A stretch of 64,000 nt of DNA from Nematostella vectensis (GCF_932526225.1 NC_064044.1:3684092-3748091); one strand, 5' to 3'; positions 54,301 through 63,697 are shown, counted from the stretch's first letter. A program made the numbers and translations. The notes: a model not told the origin generated them from the letters alone.

Positions 54301-56282
54301 CGTTAGAAGAGAGGAGGTCACTTGTAAAGAGAGAAGGGGTCACGTGAGAAGAGAGATAGGGTCACTTGAGAAGAGAGGGGTCACGTGAGTAGATAGATGG
54401 GATCACGTGAGAAGAGAGAAGGGGTCACTTGAGAAGAGGTCACGTGAGTAGATAGATGGGATCACGTGAGAAAAGAGAAGGGGGGTCACTTTTGAAGAGA
54501 GAAGAGGTCACCTGAGTAGATAGATGGGATCACGTGAGAAGAGAGAAGGGGTCACGTGAGATAAGAGAAGGGGTCACTTGAGAAGAGAGGGGTCACGTGA
54601 GTAGATATATGGAATCACGTGAGAAGAGAGAAGGGGTCACGTGAGAAGAGAGAAGGGGTCAAGTGAGTAGGTAGAAGGGGTCAAGTGAGTAGGTAGAAGG
54701 GACCACGTGAGAAGAGAGAAGGGGACACGTGAGAAGAGAGAAGGGGACACGTGAAAAGAGAGAAGGGGACACGTGAGAAGAGAGAAGGGATCACGTGAGT
54801 AGGCGTTTCCAGATAGTGCTCCCAAAAAGCCAGAAAAGTGCTACCAAAAACATCCAAAAAGTGCTTAAAAGGGCTCCAAAATCAAAATTGTGCTCAAATA
54901 GTGCTCATTGGCGAAAAGAAAATTACCGTATATTTTTCAAACAATTTAGAGATAATTTGTGTTTTAATTAAAATTTGAATAAAAGAAAGAATATTGCTTT
55001 TATTAAATACATGCATTAGAGTATCTTATATTGTTGTCCATGAACGGGTAAATAACACTTTAGTGTATAATAACTAACTGTATTATAAACGACTTTGTTC
55101 TCTTTTGTGTTTACCTTTGTTATTTGGATACTACTAAAAAACAATGTTCATTTAGAAACATCACCAATTTCATTAATGTCAAACCTGATAACAGACCTTA
55201 ATTATAACAATCTCCTAACGAGAAATAATTACAATAGATGTAAAACAGGAAAATATGGCAAACATATCTTCTAGATAAGGCATTCTATTATTGTGATGAA
55301 TTCCAAAGGCTACCCAATATTTGTGGTTACCAAAGCACAGGCTACCCATTAAAATGCCGATATCACCAGTTTTACAGTCTTAGCCTAGTTGAGATAATAT
55401 TATTTGTAGTTAAGGAAACTAGAAATGTCTATATAAGACAACAAAACCTAGTAACTTGGGTTAAGAAAGCTTGAAGTTGACTTGTTTACCCAAAAAGTGC
55501 TCTCTGATCAAAATAGTGCTCCCAAACCCAAATCGCGCTAAAATAGTACCAAGCACAAACTGGAAAGGCCTACACGTGAGTAGAGAGAAGGGGTCACTTG
55601 AGAAAAGAGGGGTCACGTGAGTAGGTAGAAGGGACCACGTGACAAGAGAGAAGGGACCACGTGACAAGAGAGAAGGGACCACGTGACAAGAGAGAAGGGG
55701 TCACGTGAGAAGAGAGAAAGGGCCATGTAAGAAGAGAAACAAAAATTACGCAAGAAAAAGGAATGGGTCACGGAAGTGAGTCGGTGCCACTCGGAGATGA
55801 CTCGTTATCAACCAATAACGACTCGGTATATATCGGGAAAAAAAACCCTTCAACTCGGATTAAAGCCGCATTGTCACCAGTGTACTTCCGGAGGTCCGAC
55901 GGAAACCTCAACCGTTAAAAGACAAAAGAATCTATTAGAATCCGAGATATTTAACAGGCCATCTGCTCTAAATTATCAATCACATCCTCAAAGAAACTTC
56001 CAATAGACACACTACTTTCAATATTTTGAAATATTTTTCGCGTTTTCCGTTAAAAATCATTGGAGATTGTTACGTAATCGACCGGAAGTAAACTGGTGAC
56101 AATGCGGCTTTAAGCTCGGTATCACCCGGGGATGACTCGCTACCCTTTCTTCAAGTCTTGATGTCTATTTTGTTTCAGTCGCCAACAAGTGGATCCATGA
56201 AGTTGGACAAGAGTTCCGTAAGCCATGCAGTGTGGATAGAAACGCTCTTTTCAAAGCTACCACCAGGAGCCTTAAACATTGA
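37818..56282 (+). CDS. P4HA: Prolyl 4-hydroxylase alpha subunit, gene B (12 exons per transcript)
   Basis: Second collagen prolyl 4-hydroxylase catalytic subunit, ER lumen. Exons: 37818-38157, 40645-40973, 41505-41556, 41842-42050, 42315-42485, one of four alternatives (43614-43681, 45324-45394, 47196-47263, 48530-48600), 51973-52072, 52820-52873, 53069-53131, 53901-53969, 54105-54201, 56179-56282. All joins keep frame at GT-AG sites, giving 552 aa (551 with a 68-nt alternative). Signal peptide, P4Ha N-domain, TPR-like peptide-binding domain, then the double-stranded beta-helix domain with H437, D439, H507 and K517, all in canonical contexts (EPHYDFAR, GTGNRIAT, TRHAACPVLVG). Four cysteines match the family disulfides. 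Exon 2 equals exons 2+3 of gene A fused. The C-terminus runs about 10 residues past the usual end. Confidence 0.94.
39273..39334. repeat. (TA)n microsatellite
   Basis: About 62 bp of TA abutting the left end of the palindromic element at 39334-39696; a shorter (TA)n lies at 39744-39760. Confidence 0.97.
39368..39405 (-). ncRNA. Hammerhead-like ribozyme, left arm
   Basis: Minus-strand CTGAAGA at 39395-39389, stem II GTCTT-ATTA-AAGAC, GAAA at 39373-39370, stem III AA/UU. It mirrors the right-arm motif, and the same CTGCC flank is there for stem I. Confidence 0.58.
39628..39671 (+). ncRNA. Hammerhead-like ribozyme, right arm
   Basis: Stem I TCTGCC pairs perfectly with GGCAGA (six pairs); core CTGAAGA at 39634-39640; stem II GTCTT-ATTA-AAGAC; GAAA at 39656-39659; stem III AA/UU with no loop; cleavage would follow UUU. 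The geometry is complete, although UUU is a weaker cleavage triplet. Confidence 0.65.
40319..40475. repeat. Dispersed GGCGTAGCCAGG repeat, copy 1
   Basis: Begins GGGGCGTAGCCAGGGGGG and ends TTCTGGCTATGCCGCTGA, so its ends are inverted repeats. It shares TGTATGAGACAT and AAAATACAG with the copy at 52395-52665. Non-autonomous DNA element is the likely class. Confidence 0.7.
41095..41264. repeat. Dispersed GCCGTAGCAGG repeat, copy 2
   Basis: Ends CAGAGCTGTAGCAGG and TTGCTAGGGCTATG form inverted repeats; the middle has AATGACCAGTAGGGGCGTGG. Related to 23816-23937 and 51557-51735. Confidence 0.75.
42112..42189. repeat. 26-bp tandem repeat, 3 copies
   Basis: Unit GTAGGGTATAGGGTAAAGCC plus TGCGAG, three copies with one change, inside a gene B intron. 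Confidence 0.95.
43614..43681 (+). other. Alternative exon 6a of P4HA gene B
   Basis: 68 nt, entered after GGTTTAG and left at AAAAG/GTACTC. It encodes LSRATVKDKTGKLLTTKF then RVSK plus two bases. Starts in phase 0 and ends in phase 2, like all versions. Closest in wording to the vertebrate LSRATVHD-type exon. Confidence 0.88.
44056..44853. mobile_element. Non-autonomous TIR element, 0.8 kb
   Basis: Terminal inverted repeats of about 90 bp: left starts CCCTACTAGCAGAGGCCTC and right, inverted, CCCTGCTAGCAGGAGCCTC; both continue through GAGCTGGCGTTCGCGAGG-like and GACCTCTGCCATGGGTC. The interior has no complete ORF. A related end lies at 2072-2136. It sits between alternative exons 6a and 6b. 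Confidence 0.8.
44917..45035. repeat. 30-bp tandem repeat, about 4 copies
   Basis: Unit of the form TTATTGGTTAGCGGTCTTTT followed by AACGATCTC, with several substitutions between copies. Confidence 0.9.
45324..45394 (+). other. Alternative exon 6b of P4HA gene B
   Basis: 71 nt after CAACAG and before GTACTT. Encodes LKRATVKDPVTGELIFANY then RISK plus two bases. Phase 0 to 2. Its second half and donor are tandemly repeated downstream. Confidence 0.88.
45351..45525 (+). repeat. 71-bp tandem repeat spanning exon 6b end and donor
   Basis: AATTGATcTTTGCCAATTAC occurs at 45361, 45432 and (degenerate) 45503, a period of exactly 71 bp. The unit covers the 3' half of exon 6b, its donor and about 27 bp of intron. 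The second copy keeps an intact AAAAG/GTACTTG donor but has no acceptor of its own; the third decays after CAATTCCCG. Confidence 0.92.
46805..46905. repeat. About 21-bp tandem repeat
   Basis: Imperfect units of the type AGGTTCAGAAAGTTTCAAAA repeat about five times in a gene B intron. Confidence 0.8.
47196..47263 (+). other. Alternative exon 6c of P4HA gene B
   Basis: 68 nt after CTTTAG and before GTAAAT. Encodes LERAVISTPNGTLVYASY then RVSK plus two bases. The most divergent of the four, but phase, length class and the R-A and Y-R-V/I-S-K anchors are kept. Confidence 0.85.
47760..47930. repeat. About 39-bp tandem repeat
   Basis: Units contain GCGAAAGCGAGGTTGACTGC and CGTGACCGGAGATAAGAG with variants, about four copies, between alternative exons 6c and 6d. 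Confidence 0.85.
48244..48291. repeat. 15-bp tandem repeat, 3 copies
   Basis: GACTTGTCACGCTAG repeats three times; a related inverted piece CTAGCGTGACGGG follows at about 48317. Confidence 0.9.
48530..48600 (+). other. Alternative exon 6d of P4HA gene B
   Basis: 71 nt after GTACAG and before GTGTGT. Encodes LRRATIQHPVTGKLEFANY then RISK plus two bases, phase 0 to 2. It resembles the LRRATISNPITG-type vertebrate alternative, whereas 6a resembles the LSRATVHD type. Confidence 0.88.
49822..51408. mobile_element. hAT-like element, 1.59 kb
   Basis: Inverted ends CAGGGGCTCATAAGTAGGGG and its complement CCCCTACTTATGAGCCCCTG, flanked by the direct repeat TTTATAC (49815-49821 and 51409-51415). CAGGG-type ends and a 7-8 bp duplication fit hAT elements. 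A Lys-rich open frame of 192 codons (50083-50661) has no recognisable transposase motif. A smaller element (51006-51350) is nested inside. It lies in the intron after exon 6d. Confidence 0.8.
51006..51350. mobile_element. Nested MITE with 35-bp inverted repeats
   Basis: Ends begin ACGGCGTTTCCTAGGATCAG, continue GCTATTTTTAGACGC and are matched exactly in inverted form on the right. 345 bp, no ORF. I see no clear target duplication. Confidence 0.85.
51557..51735. repeat. Dispersed GCCGTAGCAGG repeat, copy 3
   Basis: Ends CAGAGCCGTAGCAGG and CCTGCTACGGCTTTG are inverted repeats; the interior has AAAATGATCAGTAGGAGCGTGG and C-runs. Best-preserved copy of three. Confidence 0.8.
52395..52665. repeat. 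Dispersed GGCGTAGCCAGG repeat, copy 2
   Basis: Starts GGGCGTAGCCTGTGGG, shares TGTATGAGACAT with 40319-40475, and ends CTCCTGGCTACGCCGC. A middle insertion makes it longer than copy 1. Confidence 0.7.
54230..55730. repeat. About 24-bp minisatellite split by an insertion
   Basis: Units such as GAGAAGAGAGAAGGGGTCAC with GTGA fill 54230-54800 and resume at 55571-55730. The same unit variants occur on both sides, so the 769-bp element between them inserted into an existing array. It lies in the last intron of gene B. Confidence 0.92.
54802..55570. mobile_element. Insertion element inside the minisatellite
   Basis: Ends GGCGTTTCCAG and CTGGAAAGGCC are imperfect inverted repeats flanked by TA on both sides (54800-54801, 55571-55572). 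Near both ends the phrase AGTGCTCCCAAA recurs, a pattern of subterminal repeats. AT-rich, no ORF. TA duplication fits Tc1/mariner-like MITEs, but subterminal repeats also occur in hAT; class uncertain. Confidence 0.75.
55864..56109. mobile_element. TTAA MITE, copy 2
   Basis: 246 bp, perfect TTAA on both sides, ends AGCCGCATTGTCACCAGT and inverted CTGGTGACAATGCGGCT. Lies 69 bp upstream of the last exon of gene B. Confidence 0.9.
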
Positions 56283-56423
56283 CGTATTTAAAAGAGAGAT
56301 ATATCTATCCCAATTAATATAAACAGCCCAGGATTAAGCAAATATAGAGTAAAATATGTAAAACAGGTCAATGCTTTGAGCATTGTAATAGAGTTTTGCC
56401 CATCTGCTAATTTGCCATTCTAG

Positions 56424-56429
56424 AATAAA
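56424..56429 (+). terminator. Possible polyadenylation signal of gene B
   Basis: AATAAA 142 bp past the stop; a second AATAAA is at 56694-56699. Either could serve; no cleavage-site evidence. Confidence 0.4.
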
Positions 56430-56951
56430 TAAGGTAATAGGGGGGTAAATTAAAGATGTGTCAAAATAAGGCATAATGCTAATCAAGGTGCTGTCTTCAC
56501 ACCCCCTGGTGTGAAAGTAAAGTATGCTTCGATTATATGTATGTATCTGAGCTGCATTTACAACCCGTAAAATCATGATCGAGTATTATAACATTTGTAC
56601 GAAAGTAATTTTTACCAAAGTTTTATGAATTTTATATAAGATAGATATTAATACAAAGATTAGTTGTCTCGCTTCTGGTGAAACTGGCAGAGAAATAAAG
56701 TTCTATTTTTACATGTTTCATTTGTTTAAATGAAGCCTTATCATCATACTAGGCCCATATAACCCCTATTCGTCACTTTTTATGGAGTATCGAGAAAGGC
56801 CCACTCTGGGGATTTGTTGTTATTATATTATTATTATTATTATTAAAAAAAAAGAATGAAAAAAACTCGTTTTCCGAGTGTAATGCAAGTAAAAAAAACT
56901 TGAAATTTATAACTTGGTACTCGTCAACACGTTCATTGACAGGTTTTTAAT

Positions 56952-56958
56952 TATATAT
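56952..56958 (+). promoter_or_regulatory. Possible TATA box of the pentraxin gene
   Basis: TATATAT about 78-84 bp before the start codon at 57036. The region is AT-rich, so chance occurrence is possible. Confidence 0.4.
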
Positions 56959-57035
56959 GATCGCTTAATGAGCCATTCATATTAGTTAAGCTTTTTTCGA
57001 GAGATGTATTAGTACCAGCAGTAAACAAGGTGACG

Positions 57036-60000
57036 ATGTGGTTACTGGGGATCGTCATTTTCATTTTTCTTAGTGGAATTGCCTCTACTACTACTGCTAT
57101 CCCTGGTAAGTAATGAAACTAAAGATAATATTTTTATTTCAATTCCTTTCAAAGCGAGTGAAACTTTAAAAGAGCAAATTTTTTCAGTGTCAATATATAA
57201 GCATCTAACCCAAGCTATCCAGACTTCAAAAGACGTTTTAGGTATATTTTGTTATTCCCAATACTCGGGGCCCGTTTCAAAATAAACAAAAACGAATTTC
57301 TGTGTTCTTTTATACCTGGTTCATGCGCGTACCCAGGATTGGCCAAGAAGGGGGGGGGGGGGGGGATATGGAAAAAGCATAGTATTTGAAGAATACTTAT
57401 AAGAAATGACCTACTTTTTGGACGCCAGGGGGGGGGGGATATGGAAAAAGCATAGTATTTGAAGAATACTTATAAGAAATGACCTACTTTTTGGACGCCA
57501 GGGGGGGGGGGGGGGGGGGGGGGAGAATCCTGAATCCCAGGATAAATAACCTGGCTAAAGACAGTAAAAAGAAAATATCAATCCACATAGGAGCTTATCC
57601 AAGCTTCCATCTCTCCACCAAGAAAATTCAATGGATTTTAAGCCAAAAAGTATTTCCTTATAAATTTCTATACCTGCACCTGTTATGCAAATTAAGTTCC
57701 TAATTTACTCAAACTGTCTCTGGTTGAAAGCGTTAAAATAGAGTAATGCGTACAGATCAATATATTAATACAAACATCTTCAGTTGCCCATTTTTGCTGA
57801 GAAACGCTCAAAATATACCCTTTGCAGAAATTTATTTGACCTTGATGGAAACGCGTAGTAGGTGGAGAAAGGGAGTAGCCCATTTGCTTTCTTCAATAGA
57901 GCGCTAGCTTTGAATTATTGATGTACCGTAATTACTTAACCCCTAATTAGAGACAACAACTTCAAGAACAACATAAACGCGGTAAATTATTGCAAATTGT
58001 TTCGTGAAACATGGAATTTGAGAATTCTAAAACCAAACAGAAGGCCAACGTGACCTTGGCATTGCACTGAATTTTAAAGAGAGCTAGCCAGTCGCACTTT
58101 TTTGTTGCTTTCATTCATCTCAAAATAAAAGCTTTAGAGTTCATTTACAGAATCTAATTAAAGATAAGACAATGTCTTCCAAAATCAGCCAATGGAAATG
58201 GGAAGACAAATTGGCTACTGACAGTGTTAGCTGTAGTCCATTTTGCGAACAAGTCGTGTATCACGAGATTAAAAGAAAAGCTGGTAAGCAACACATTGAA
58301 GGGAGAACCAAATCTATAGCACCTATTATAGGATTTTGTTGTATACTATAACTCATTCCAGATCAATTTTGCTTTTTTTCGTGCAATTTTCCAAAAAAAA
58401 GCCAATCTCTATTCCGCGGTCACTATTCCAGGTGGGAAACCAATAATTTTGATAATTGTAAAGCTTCCAAATGATATATTTGTTGAATTTAAAGCCGCAT
58501 TGTCACCAGTTCACTTCTGGAGGTCCGACAGAAACCTCAGCCGTTAAAAGACAAAAGAATCTATTCGAATCCGAAATATTTAACAGGCCATCCGCTCTAA
58601 ATTAGCAGTCACATCCTCAGAGAAAATCCCAATAGACACACTGCTTTCTATATTTTGAAATATTTTTCGCGTTTTCCGTTAAGAATCATCGGAAGATTCT
58701 TACGTAATCGACCGGAAGTAATCTGGAGACAATGCGGCTTTAATTCAACGAAGAGTGTGAGCAATTTTGTTTTGAGTTAATTTCGTTGTGAGGTAATTGC
58801 GGCCAACATCGATACGGTATCTTTTACTCTACAGCAGCTATAGGTACTGACCAATCAAAAGGCGCCAAATGTAGTAGGTACTGACCAATCAAAAGGCGCC
58901 AAATGTAGTAGGTACTGACCAATCAAAAGGCGCCAAATGTAGTTCCGTAAGTTTGAACGACGGAAGCCAGAAAATTTGAAGTTCTTTACGAGAATTCGCA
59001 GAATATTTTAAATCCCAGTAATTCCTTTACAAGATGCGTTTGCTAATTGGACATTTATAAGTAGCTCTTTATCCACTAATTCAAATTTTCATTATTTGCA
59101 TAGACGAATGCCGCCAAGTGGAATGGCAGTTCAGTAAACATCAGAAAGCGCTAACAGGTCACGTGATCAAGACCATTGACAAGCCAAGTGAGAGCGCATG
59201 CGAGACGGAGTGCTACCTTGAGGCAAACTGTGTGTCAATCAACTTTAATGAGCTTTACCTGGAGTGCCAGCTGAACAACGCGACCGACGAGTCACGCGCT
59301 GCGTCCCTGATGGACGTGCCGGGCTGGAGATACAAGCCCATCATGGTAATATCATTTCTTATTTACTGCCGAGATTATACAAATAAAAACAACCCGAGCG
59401 ACGAGTCGCACCCGATGGACGCGATGGGCTGGAGATACAAGCCCATTAAAGCAATATTAACAAATAAACCTTAACAACGGCGACATAGACCTATAATTCA
59501 AAGACATGGAGAACGGGAGCTAAAAATATTTTCCAGGGAGAGGACAATCCATATAAAGTGTTACCTATTTGTCCCAGAAAGTATACAACACAAAACCTCA
59601 AAAACGATTCACAAATCTAAATGAATATAGAAAGTTAAACCCGAACCGTATACAGCTATTACCTTGTATTACCTTTGCCTATTCTAGATAGAATCAAGAT
59701 CCCGCATAATATATCGGGATTATAACCTGATAATAACATTGGGGAGGCGTTTGGCACAAGAGCGCCACTAGGGTAGCCTCTTACACCCCATCCCTCGGGT
59801 TTTTGCTCGCCACAGGAATCCCGAAACTCCTAAAACAGTAATTTCCGAATAAACCCACTGGAGGGCCGACTAGCAGGTTAAAGTTTAGTTAATTTTTTTT
59901 GTTTTGTTGGACTCAAGTATCCAAGCTCCCGTATATAGTTTTATGGTGTTTTTGAATATCTATTGACGATAGATAAATGCTAATGATTTCAGGACCAGTG

Positions 60001-61711
60001 TGTCGTGAACGACTGTCCGGTCCGAAAATCCTTTTGTCAATCCGGGTTTGGCGGTCTTCACAGCTATCGCTGTTTCTGCTCCAAGTGCTTCTCCGGGGCA
60101 AGGTGTGAGAAAGGTATGTTCCCTCATCTTTTGTAGACCAAGTATCAACAAGTAAAAGAGTAACAAAACAAATACACTGAAGACATATACATGTCTCAGT
60201 GTGATATATCGACCCGCAGTGGATGGACAACACACTAAGCTCCCGCCTCTCTAGCCAAGTCAACAGAACCAAACCTTGGTGAAATAAACCTTGATAGGAG
60301 CAAAACATAGCAATATTAAAATTGTAGGTTGTGTTAGCTTACCTTGCTTGATTTGTTTGCCTAGAGGTTCTATGTTTTATATAAAACAAAATAAGTTTTA
60401 GTATTTTTTGATAGATGATCCGTTCTTCTTTTTATATGCGCGATTCGTATCATGCCAGCTATAGGTTCAAGTTGAACGAGATTTGACTTCCTTGAAAATC
60501 AGGTTTTTTTCTTTGCTCTTTTTAGCGATACAACACTTCTACCAAAAAAAGTATGAGTATTTATTTTTTCATTCCAGGCAACTTTACTGTACAATTTCCA
60601 CGGAAGCTCCATGAATACCACCTTCGTCACCCAACAAAGATAAACTTGGGAAGCGCTTTCACAGCTGCTGCGTGGCTCAAAACCTCCGCGCTCTCTGGGT
60701 CGTGGGTACAGACGATATTTAGCTTTGCAAAGCACGATTCGTATAACGCTTTGTTTGTCTACATTATGCCAGCTTCGATATCAATCGTCATGGATAATAA
60801 TGAGAGGATAAGGTGAGTCTTGTTAGTCATACCTTACGGGCTCGAGGCCTGAGGGGGGAGGGGGTGAAGGGACTGGAAGGAGCGATCCAGTGTCCAGAAA
60901 TGAAGAAGGGAGGGGAGGGGTGAAGAGGCTAGGGGGTGCAAAAGCATATACATCATATAAAGAACTTTACAAGTTCACGTTTTCAATAAGGCAATCCAGG
61001 TGGTGCAGAAATACAGAGGGGAGCGGAGGGGGTGAAGGGACTTGTGGGTTCATGTTTTCGATAAAAAGACCGTTTAGACGATACAGGTGATGCGGAAATA
61101 AGGGGGAGGGGTTTGCGACCGTCTAGCTATGCGCGTGTCGCGTAAAGGTTGTTTGACATTTCTTCAAAGTTCCAGCTCTTTTGGACGATTCTTTAATACT
61201 ACATACATATTGTGGAGTCCGCTACAACAATCCGTTTTGCTTTTTTCTCGATCTGACTGTGTACGCTGACTGTGTACGTCGAGAATTCCCACATAACCTT
61301 GAAGATATTCTTACTCACTCTATAATTTCTAGTGACATCCCCGCGCCGTTGATGGACGATAGATGGCACCACGTGACCTTCACGTGGATTAGAGGTATCT
61401 GGGAACTTTACATAGATGGTGTCAGCAAGCAGAATGGAAGGTCCCTCGCGGAGAGCTCAACCTTTTCTGACGTCATAGCCATATTTGGGCAGGACCAAGA
61501 CTCGTACGGAGGAGGGTTTACTCTCAATCAATGCTTTGTGGGGAGTCTTAGTGGAGTTAATGTTTGGAGTCGAGTATTGAATTGGGAAGAAATTGCGAAG
61601 ATTTTCGGGGGGTGTAACACAATGGACGGGGACGCCGTGCAATGGGGCGATCTGTACCCGTGGGATAACATGGGAGAAATGGAAATCGATTGCCCTGCTC
61701 TGTGCTTGTAG
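57036..61711 (+). CDS. Secreted PAN-EGF-pentraxin protein (5 exons)
   Basis: Predicted 348-aa secreted lectin-like protein. Exons 57036-57105, 59104-59345, 59993-60113, 60578-60812, 61333-61711 join in phases 1, 0, 1 and 2 at GT-AG sites. Exon 1 is a signal peptide (MWLLGIVIFIFLSGIAS). Exon 2 is a PAN/apple module with CETECYLEANCVSINFN and CQLNN. Exon 3 is an EGF-like module of six cysteines. Exons 4-5 form a pentraxin domain: TAAAWLKTS, RWHHVTFTW, WELYIDG, the calcium-site-like GQDQDS, FVGSLSGVNVWSRVL and a final Cys. Probable role is calcium-dependent binding to glycans or matrix outside the cell. The canonical pentraxin HxCxS/TWxS box is altered (HHVTFTW lacks its Cys). ATTAAA at 61765-61770 may be the poly(A) signal. 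Confidence 0.88.
57364..57509. repeat. 73-bp tandem duplication with G-runs
   Basis: GGATATGGAAAAAGCATAGT... occurs at 57364 and again 73 bp later, each followed by GACGCCAGG and a G-run. Intron 1 of the pentraxin gene. Confidence 0.85.
58493..58739. mobile_element. TTAA MITE, copy 3
   Basis: 247 bp with TTAA on both sides and ends AGCCGCATTGTCACCAGT / CTGGAGACAATGCGGCT. Slightly more diverged than copy 2. Lies in intron 1 of the pentraxin gene. Confidence 0.9.
58846..58945. repeat. 34-bp tandem repeat, 3 copies
   Basis: Unit GGTACTGACCAATCAAAAGG plus CGCCAAATGTAGTA, three near-identical copies. The right flank to about 59010 resembles 10670-10770, so the array grew from one end of a dispersed repeat. 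Confidence 0.92.
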
Positions 61712-61924
61712 GTGCCAACAACAGCTAACAGCGGAAGATAACAACAAAGGCTTGTATTTTTGCCATTAAACTTGTTCACGAGTGAAACTTTGAAGTGCTA
61801 TTTTGCAGCTTTTTAAAACGCTTACAAAAGTCTGAGAAAAAATATAAGTCGCTGAGAAAGGTTTGCTGTGGCCTTTATTGTTGAGACGGCATACAATTTT
61901 TTTTTTAATTTTTAGTTGAGCAAG

Positions 61925-62178
61925 GGCGGATACAGGTGCGTGGATATCCACCCCCCTTTTTGAGCAAACAAAAAATTGAAAATTCACTTTGTTTGAAGAA
62001 ACTACGGAGAAGGTACTGTCCATGTGCCATCGTATGCTTAACTTTTCTGACGCGACAAATTCAATTCAGCTTGAAGTATTGTTAGGTCTCTGTGACCTAC
62101 CAAGAACCACTAGATAGGTTACAGGCCGCCTATCCGACTATTATCCACCCCCTATATTTTGAGATCCTGGATCCGCCT
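61925..62178. mobile_element. MITE-like repeat with GGCGGATCCAGG ends
   Basis: Left end GGGCGGATACAGG and right end CCTGGATCCGCC are inverted repeats bounding about 254 bp without ORF, just beyond the pentraxin gene. Confidence 0.7.
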
Positions 62179-62206
62179 CTGGTTGAGGCTGAGCAGTTCT
62201 TATTTT

Positions 62207-62470
62207 TGGAGCATTTTAAGGCCAAATAAGTTCTTAACGATGTTCTTAAATTTTAGTTTATGTAAGAATATAATACCCAATGAATTATTAGGAAGAAAAT
62301 TACACTTATGATCAATAGCAATAATAAGGTTGTTACTATGAGCACAATTTGATTCAGCACATTAGAACGCACCAGGACTGCTATTTGAGCCTCAGCTTGT
62401 TCTTAGCATGTTCTTAAAATTGGGCAGACTCTCAGACTGGACGTTCTTAATGTTTTTTATAAAAAAGAAA
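62207..62470. repeat. Dispersed repeat, copy 2 (related to 13694-13925)
   Basis: Shares GAGCATTTTAAGGC, TAAGAATATAAT, ATTATTAGGAAGA and a final CAGCTTGTTCTTAGCATGTTC block in the same order. Class unknown. Confidence 0.6.
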
Positions 62471-63125
62471 GAGAACATTTTCACATATCGAACATTTTGT
62501 CCTTTTTTTTCGCTTTATCTTCGCCTTGTACTATATTTGGAAGTCCGCTAATTTTCTTGTTTTTTTTTTTGTTGCCGCTAAACGGTGTTTAAATTTTAAA
62601 AATTCACGTAAACTTGCAGAGAAATATGTTTTCCTTCGTTCCTTCGTCTTTTTTTATGCAGCCATTTTGAAAAGGACCGAAGAATTCGCTTGTGCTCGCC
62701 CCCAGTTTCCCATTGGCCATTTCAACGTAGGAAAAATATGTTTCATATGTGTTATCTCAGAAACATTTTTTTTAAATCAATCATTTTTTGAAACCCTGCT
62801 ACATGATATAACTGTTATGTATAACTGTTATTTGCATGATGAGAAAAAAATGTATTTTCTGCTATTTCATTTATATAATTCGTTTGTACTATAAAAAAAA
62901 ATACTGCTTGAGAATAAAACCCTACGTGAGTTCGTATTTTCCTGTGCTCGTTTTTTTTGTCAGCAAGTTTCTTGTAACAATTACGAGATCTTCTTAAGAT
63001 ATGTGTTAGCTAACTAACACGTCAGACCCACTTGAGTATGCTGTATTATATTGTTGTCAGTCATGCCGCGGAGGTCTAATTTTTGGGATGTGTTTATAGC
63101 TAACTTTCACACTTTAAACCACTTG
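62471..63125. other. Intergenic, nothing recognised
   Basis: T-rich DNA with one 122-codon open frame (62526-62894) that is Phe-rich and shows no domain or splice context; I do not call it a gene. Confidence 0.5.
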
Positions 63126-63178
63126 AGTGTATCGTGTATCGTGTATCGTGTATCGTGTATCGTGTATCGTGTATCGTG
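63126..63178. repeat. 7-bp tandem repeat
   Basis: GTATCGT repeated about seven times without change. Confidence 0.95.
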
Positions 63179-63248
63179 GTTTGTCGGGCCGCGGAGGTGT
63201 TGAGGACAATGAGTCGGGCTTCACACGCAAACCGCTGACAGAAAAACA

Positions 63249-63697
63249 AGGGCACCCAACGACTAAAATTTCACAACCGGCCTAAAATGAGTTATGATAC
63301 CGTTTTTATTCGTTTGCAGTCATTTTTATACAATATAGAGCTTTCCTAGATATTTTTATCTGTTCGGATTTACTAGGCAAAATAACAGCCATCAGAAAAA
63401 TCTGGTTACTCATCCCGAGGCATCCGAAACTCCTAGCGATTTTGAGATCCTTAAGCGAATTTCTGAATATCCCTTGTATACTCGCTCCCGAAAATACTAG
63501 GGTTCCTTTTTTTAAAGCATGTCGGACATAAAAATCCCCCACAAATGGTGATGGTGGTAACAAATGCAACTCCGAAAAACATAGGTGATCCAGCTCTCTT
63601 CTAGAAATACAAATTTCTAGGCCGACCCCGAAATCCATAGGTGACCTTGCTTCCGAACAGATCTTTGACCGAAAATGGTCGTTGGGTGCCCTTGAGA
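63249..63697. mobile_element. Probable TIR element, 0.45 kb
   Basis: CAAGGGCACCCAACGAC at the left is matched by its complement GTCGTTGGGTGCCCTTG-like sequence at 63679-63697. The interior shows no domain. Short inverted ends only, so the call is tentative. Confidence 0.5.

Noticed and set aside
57073-57285. 70-codon frame over the pentraxin signal peptide exon
   Set aside because: Wrong frame relative to the exon chain and runs into the intron.
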